Positions 63,134 through 64,000 of a DNA stretch of 64,000 bases are shown piece after piece. Position numbers and translations under genes: made by a program. Source of the stretch: Sycobia sp. Sy_11 (taxonomy: Eukaryota; Arthropoda; Insecta; Hymenoptera; Epichrysomallidae); NCBI GenBank assembly GCA_018907035.1, contig JACCIC010000028.1, positions 2,077,501 to 2,141,500 of the forward strand, in the 5' to 3' direction. The notes beneath the pieces were generated by a model, which was not told where the DNA came from, ran no database searches, and saw nothing but the letters and a program-made list of their open reading frames with translations. Position 1 is the stretch's first letter. Every line of letters starts with the position of its first letter.

Positions 63134-63838
63134 TTACTTCCGAATCTCCTTTGGTATTTTAAAAATCCATAAATTTTCAAACTTTGCGCACGAATGCAAT
63201 AAACCGTAAGCCGCTTTGCGCTTTGGAATTTTTATGCAAAATCTAGATATAATGTCGAATAAAAAAAAAAAGAAGAAGAGTCAAGCCCTTTCAAGGTTTA
63301 TGGGCGCGTGTTTTGATCTTGCGGAGTGATACACACTTTCTCGGATTATGGTAAATACAATCGGAATTCAGGCATTTTAAGTAAATCTTTAATATGGACC
63401 GAGTTCTGAATGCAAGATTATATAATTACGAAAGATTTATTTATTGTAAATATGAAACAATAAATGTTAAGTTCCGATAATCATTACATTTCCTTTATTT
63501 ATTCGTGCACATAGTTTGATAAATGTTAATTATGTGTTGAAAAATCATCACAAAAAACTGATTAATAGAATAATGGCATTTTTATGCGGAAACTGAAAAT
63601 TACTAATTGATTCTCGAAAAATATATGTTCCAACACGCATGAAGGAAATTTTATTGATTACGTTACGTTTGATTCTCTTTGATTCTCAAAATAAGTTACT
63701 TTGAAAAGCCATTTGTATATACTCGTACTAATTATACTGTTATATCGGGCTTGAATTTTTGAAAGCAGCTACCTTTTTAAAATTCAACGACCTTGTGCTT
63801 GAAAGAATGGCTCGTGCGTATAGCAATAAAAGACTCAC

Positions 63839-64000
63839 AGAGAACATTGATGAAGGTCGATATACTCGAACTGCCGATCTTGTTGTTCGCCTGGCAGACG
63901 TAGGTCCCCCGGCTGCTGCGGGGAAAGGGCGTCTTGAAGTGTAGCACCGGCCCCTCGGAAATGATCTCGGACTTGCCCTCGCGGTACCAGCGGTACTGCG
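63839..64000 (-). CDS. Exon: C-terminal half of an Ig domain (runs off the window)
   Basis: The visible 53 complete codons read QYRWYREGKSEIISEGP and onward, ending STFINVL. The Trp of RWY is the core Ig tryptophan (strand C) and GTYVCQANNKIG is the classic strand-F Y-x-C motif with the following A-x-N-x-x-G turn. The domain's first cysteine must lie to the right of position 64000. The exon closes with one base of the next codon before GTGAGT (donor at 63838), a phase-1 end typical of Ig-domain exons. The leftover T joins AC of the next exon to make Tyr, giving LYKPEC across the junction. Confidence 0.9.

Larger units (their letters stand above)
62898..63838 (-). other. Intron, 0.94 kb, between Ig exons
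   Basis: Contains a short (TA)n at 62946 and a poly(T) run at 63105-63133. The rest is AT-rich with nothing else recognisable. Confidence 0.75.
17372..64000 (-). other. Gene span: IgSF single-pass membrane receptor with polyQ tail (5' partial)
   Basis: This minus-strand gene model was assembled by reading exons between splice sites. Successive exons join in a continuous frame: phase 1 at 63839/62897, 62640/60273, 60133/55627, 55544/50465, 49917/42729 and 42508/40739, then phase 0 after 40618. The product would be a type I membrane protein with extracellular Ig domains, one transmembrane helix and a long cytoplasmic tail rich in Gln, His and Pro. The signal peptide and earlier Ig domains lie beyond position 64000. 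Such proteins in insects mediate homophilic or heterophilic cell recognition in the nervous system, muscle and epithelia. That role is inferred from architecture only. Candidate families are the Sidestep, Echinoid/Friend-of-echinoid, Roughest/Kirre and turtle-type proteins; I could not choose between them. Confidence 0.85.

Noticed and set aside
62640..64000. Naming the gene as sidestep, echinoid, roughest/kirre or turtle
   Set aside because: Domain landmarks fit several families, and the amino-terminal half is outside the window. A database search would be needed, so no symbol is given.
1..64000. tRNA, rRNA, CRISPR, telomeric repeats and transposable elements
   Set aside because: I looked for tRNA B-box-like sequences, long terminal or inverted repeats, transposase or reverse-transcriptase motifs and regularly spaced repeats. 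I found nothing beyond microsatellites and short hairpins. Old, degraded elements could be missed without a library search.

Overview
The window is eukaryotic, almost certainly insect nuclear DNA. Coding exons are short, flanked by GT/AG splice sites and separated by introns of up to about 11 kb. AT-rich sequence alternates with GC- and CpG-rich blocks, and the non-coding DNA is crowded with dinucleotide microsatellites. A hymenopteran (wasp, ant or bee) fits best, but that is inference from composition and gene style, not from a diagnostic sequence.

One gene can be supported. It lies on the minus strand and its 5' part is beyond the right edge. It encodes a single-pass membrane protein of the immunoglobulin superfamily, of the cell-adhesion/recognition type. 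In transcription order: end of one Ig domain (63839-64000), a complete last Ig domain (62640-62897), the transmembrane exon (60133-60273), then cytoplasmic exons at 55544-55627, 49917-50465, 42508-42729 and 40618-40739. Every junction up to the last of these is phase 1, and the last exon ends in phase 0. I could not place the protein in a named family with confidence.

After the 40618-40739 exon there are three separate exons that each start at a good phase-0 acceptor and each end in an in-frame stop: 28924-29649 (stop possibly at 28812), 22897-23844 and 17372-17587. They look like alternative C-termini of one receptor. The 22897-23844 exon ends in EIDV, a PDZ-ligand-like tail. The 17372-17587 exon ends in DSEELL, an acidic dileucine sorting-type tail. 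The 28924-29649 exon shows a likely one-base frameshift near its end. All three, and two upstream cytoplasmic exons, carry long glutamine (and in places histidine) runs encoded mainly by CAG.

The rest is non-coding. Positions 1-17371 lie downstream of the gene and hold GC-rich blocks (notably 6300-8300 and 11030-12180), AT-rich stretches and many (TA)n and (CT)n arrays, with no gene I can support. The introns hold more of the same, plus two short perfect hairpins and a 16-bp tandem duplication. I saw no tRNA, rRNA, CRISPR, recognisable transposon or second protein gene.
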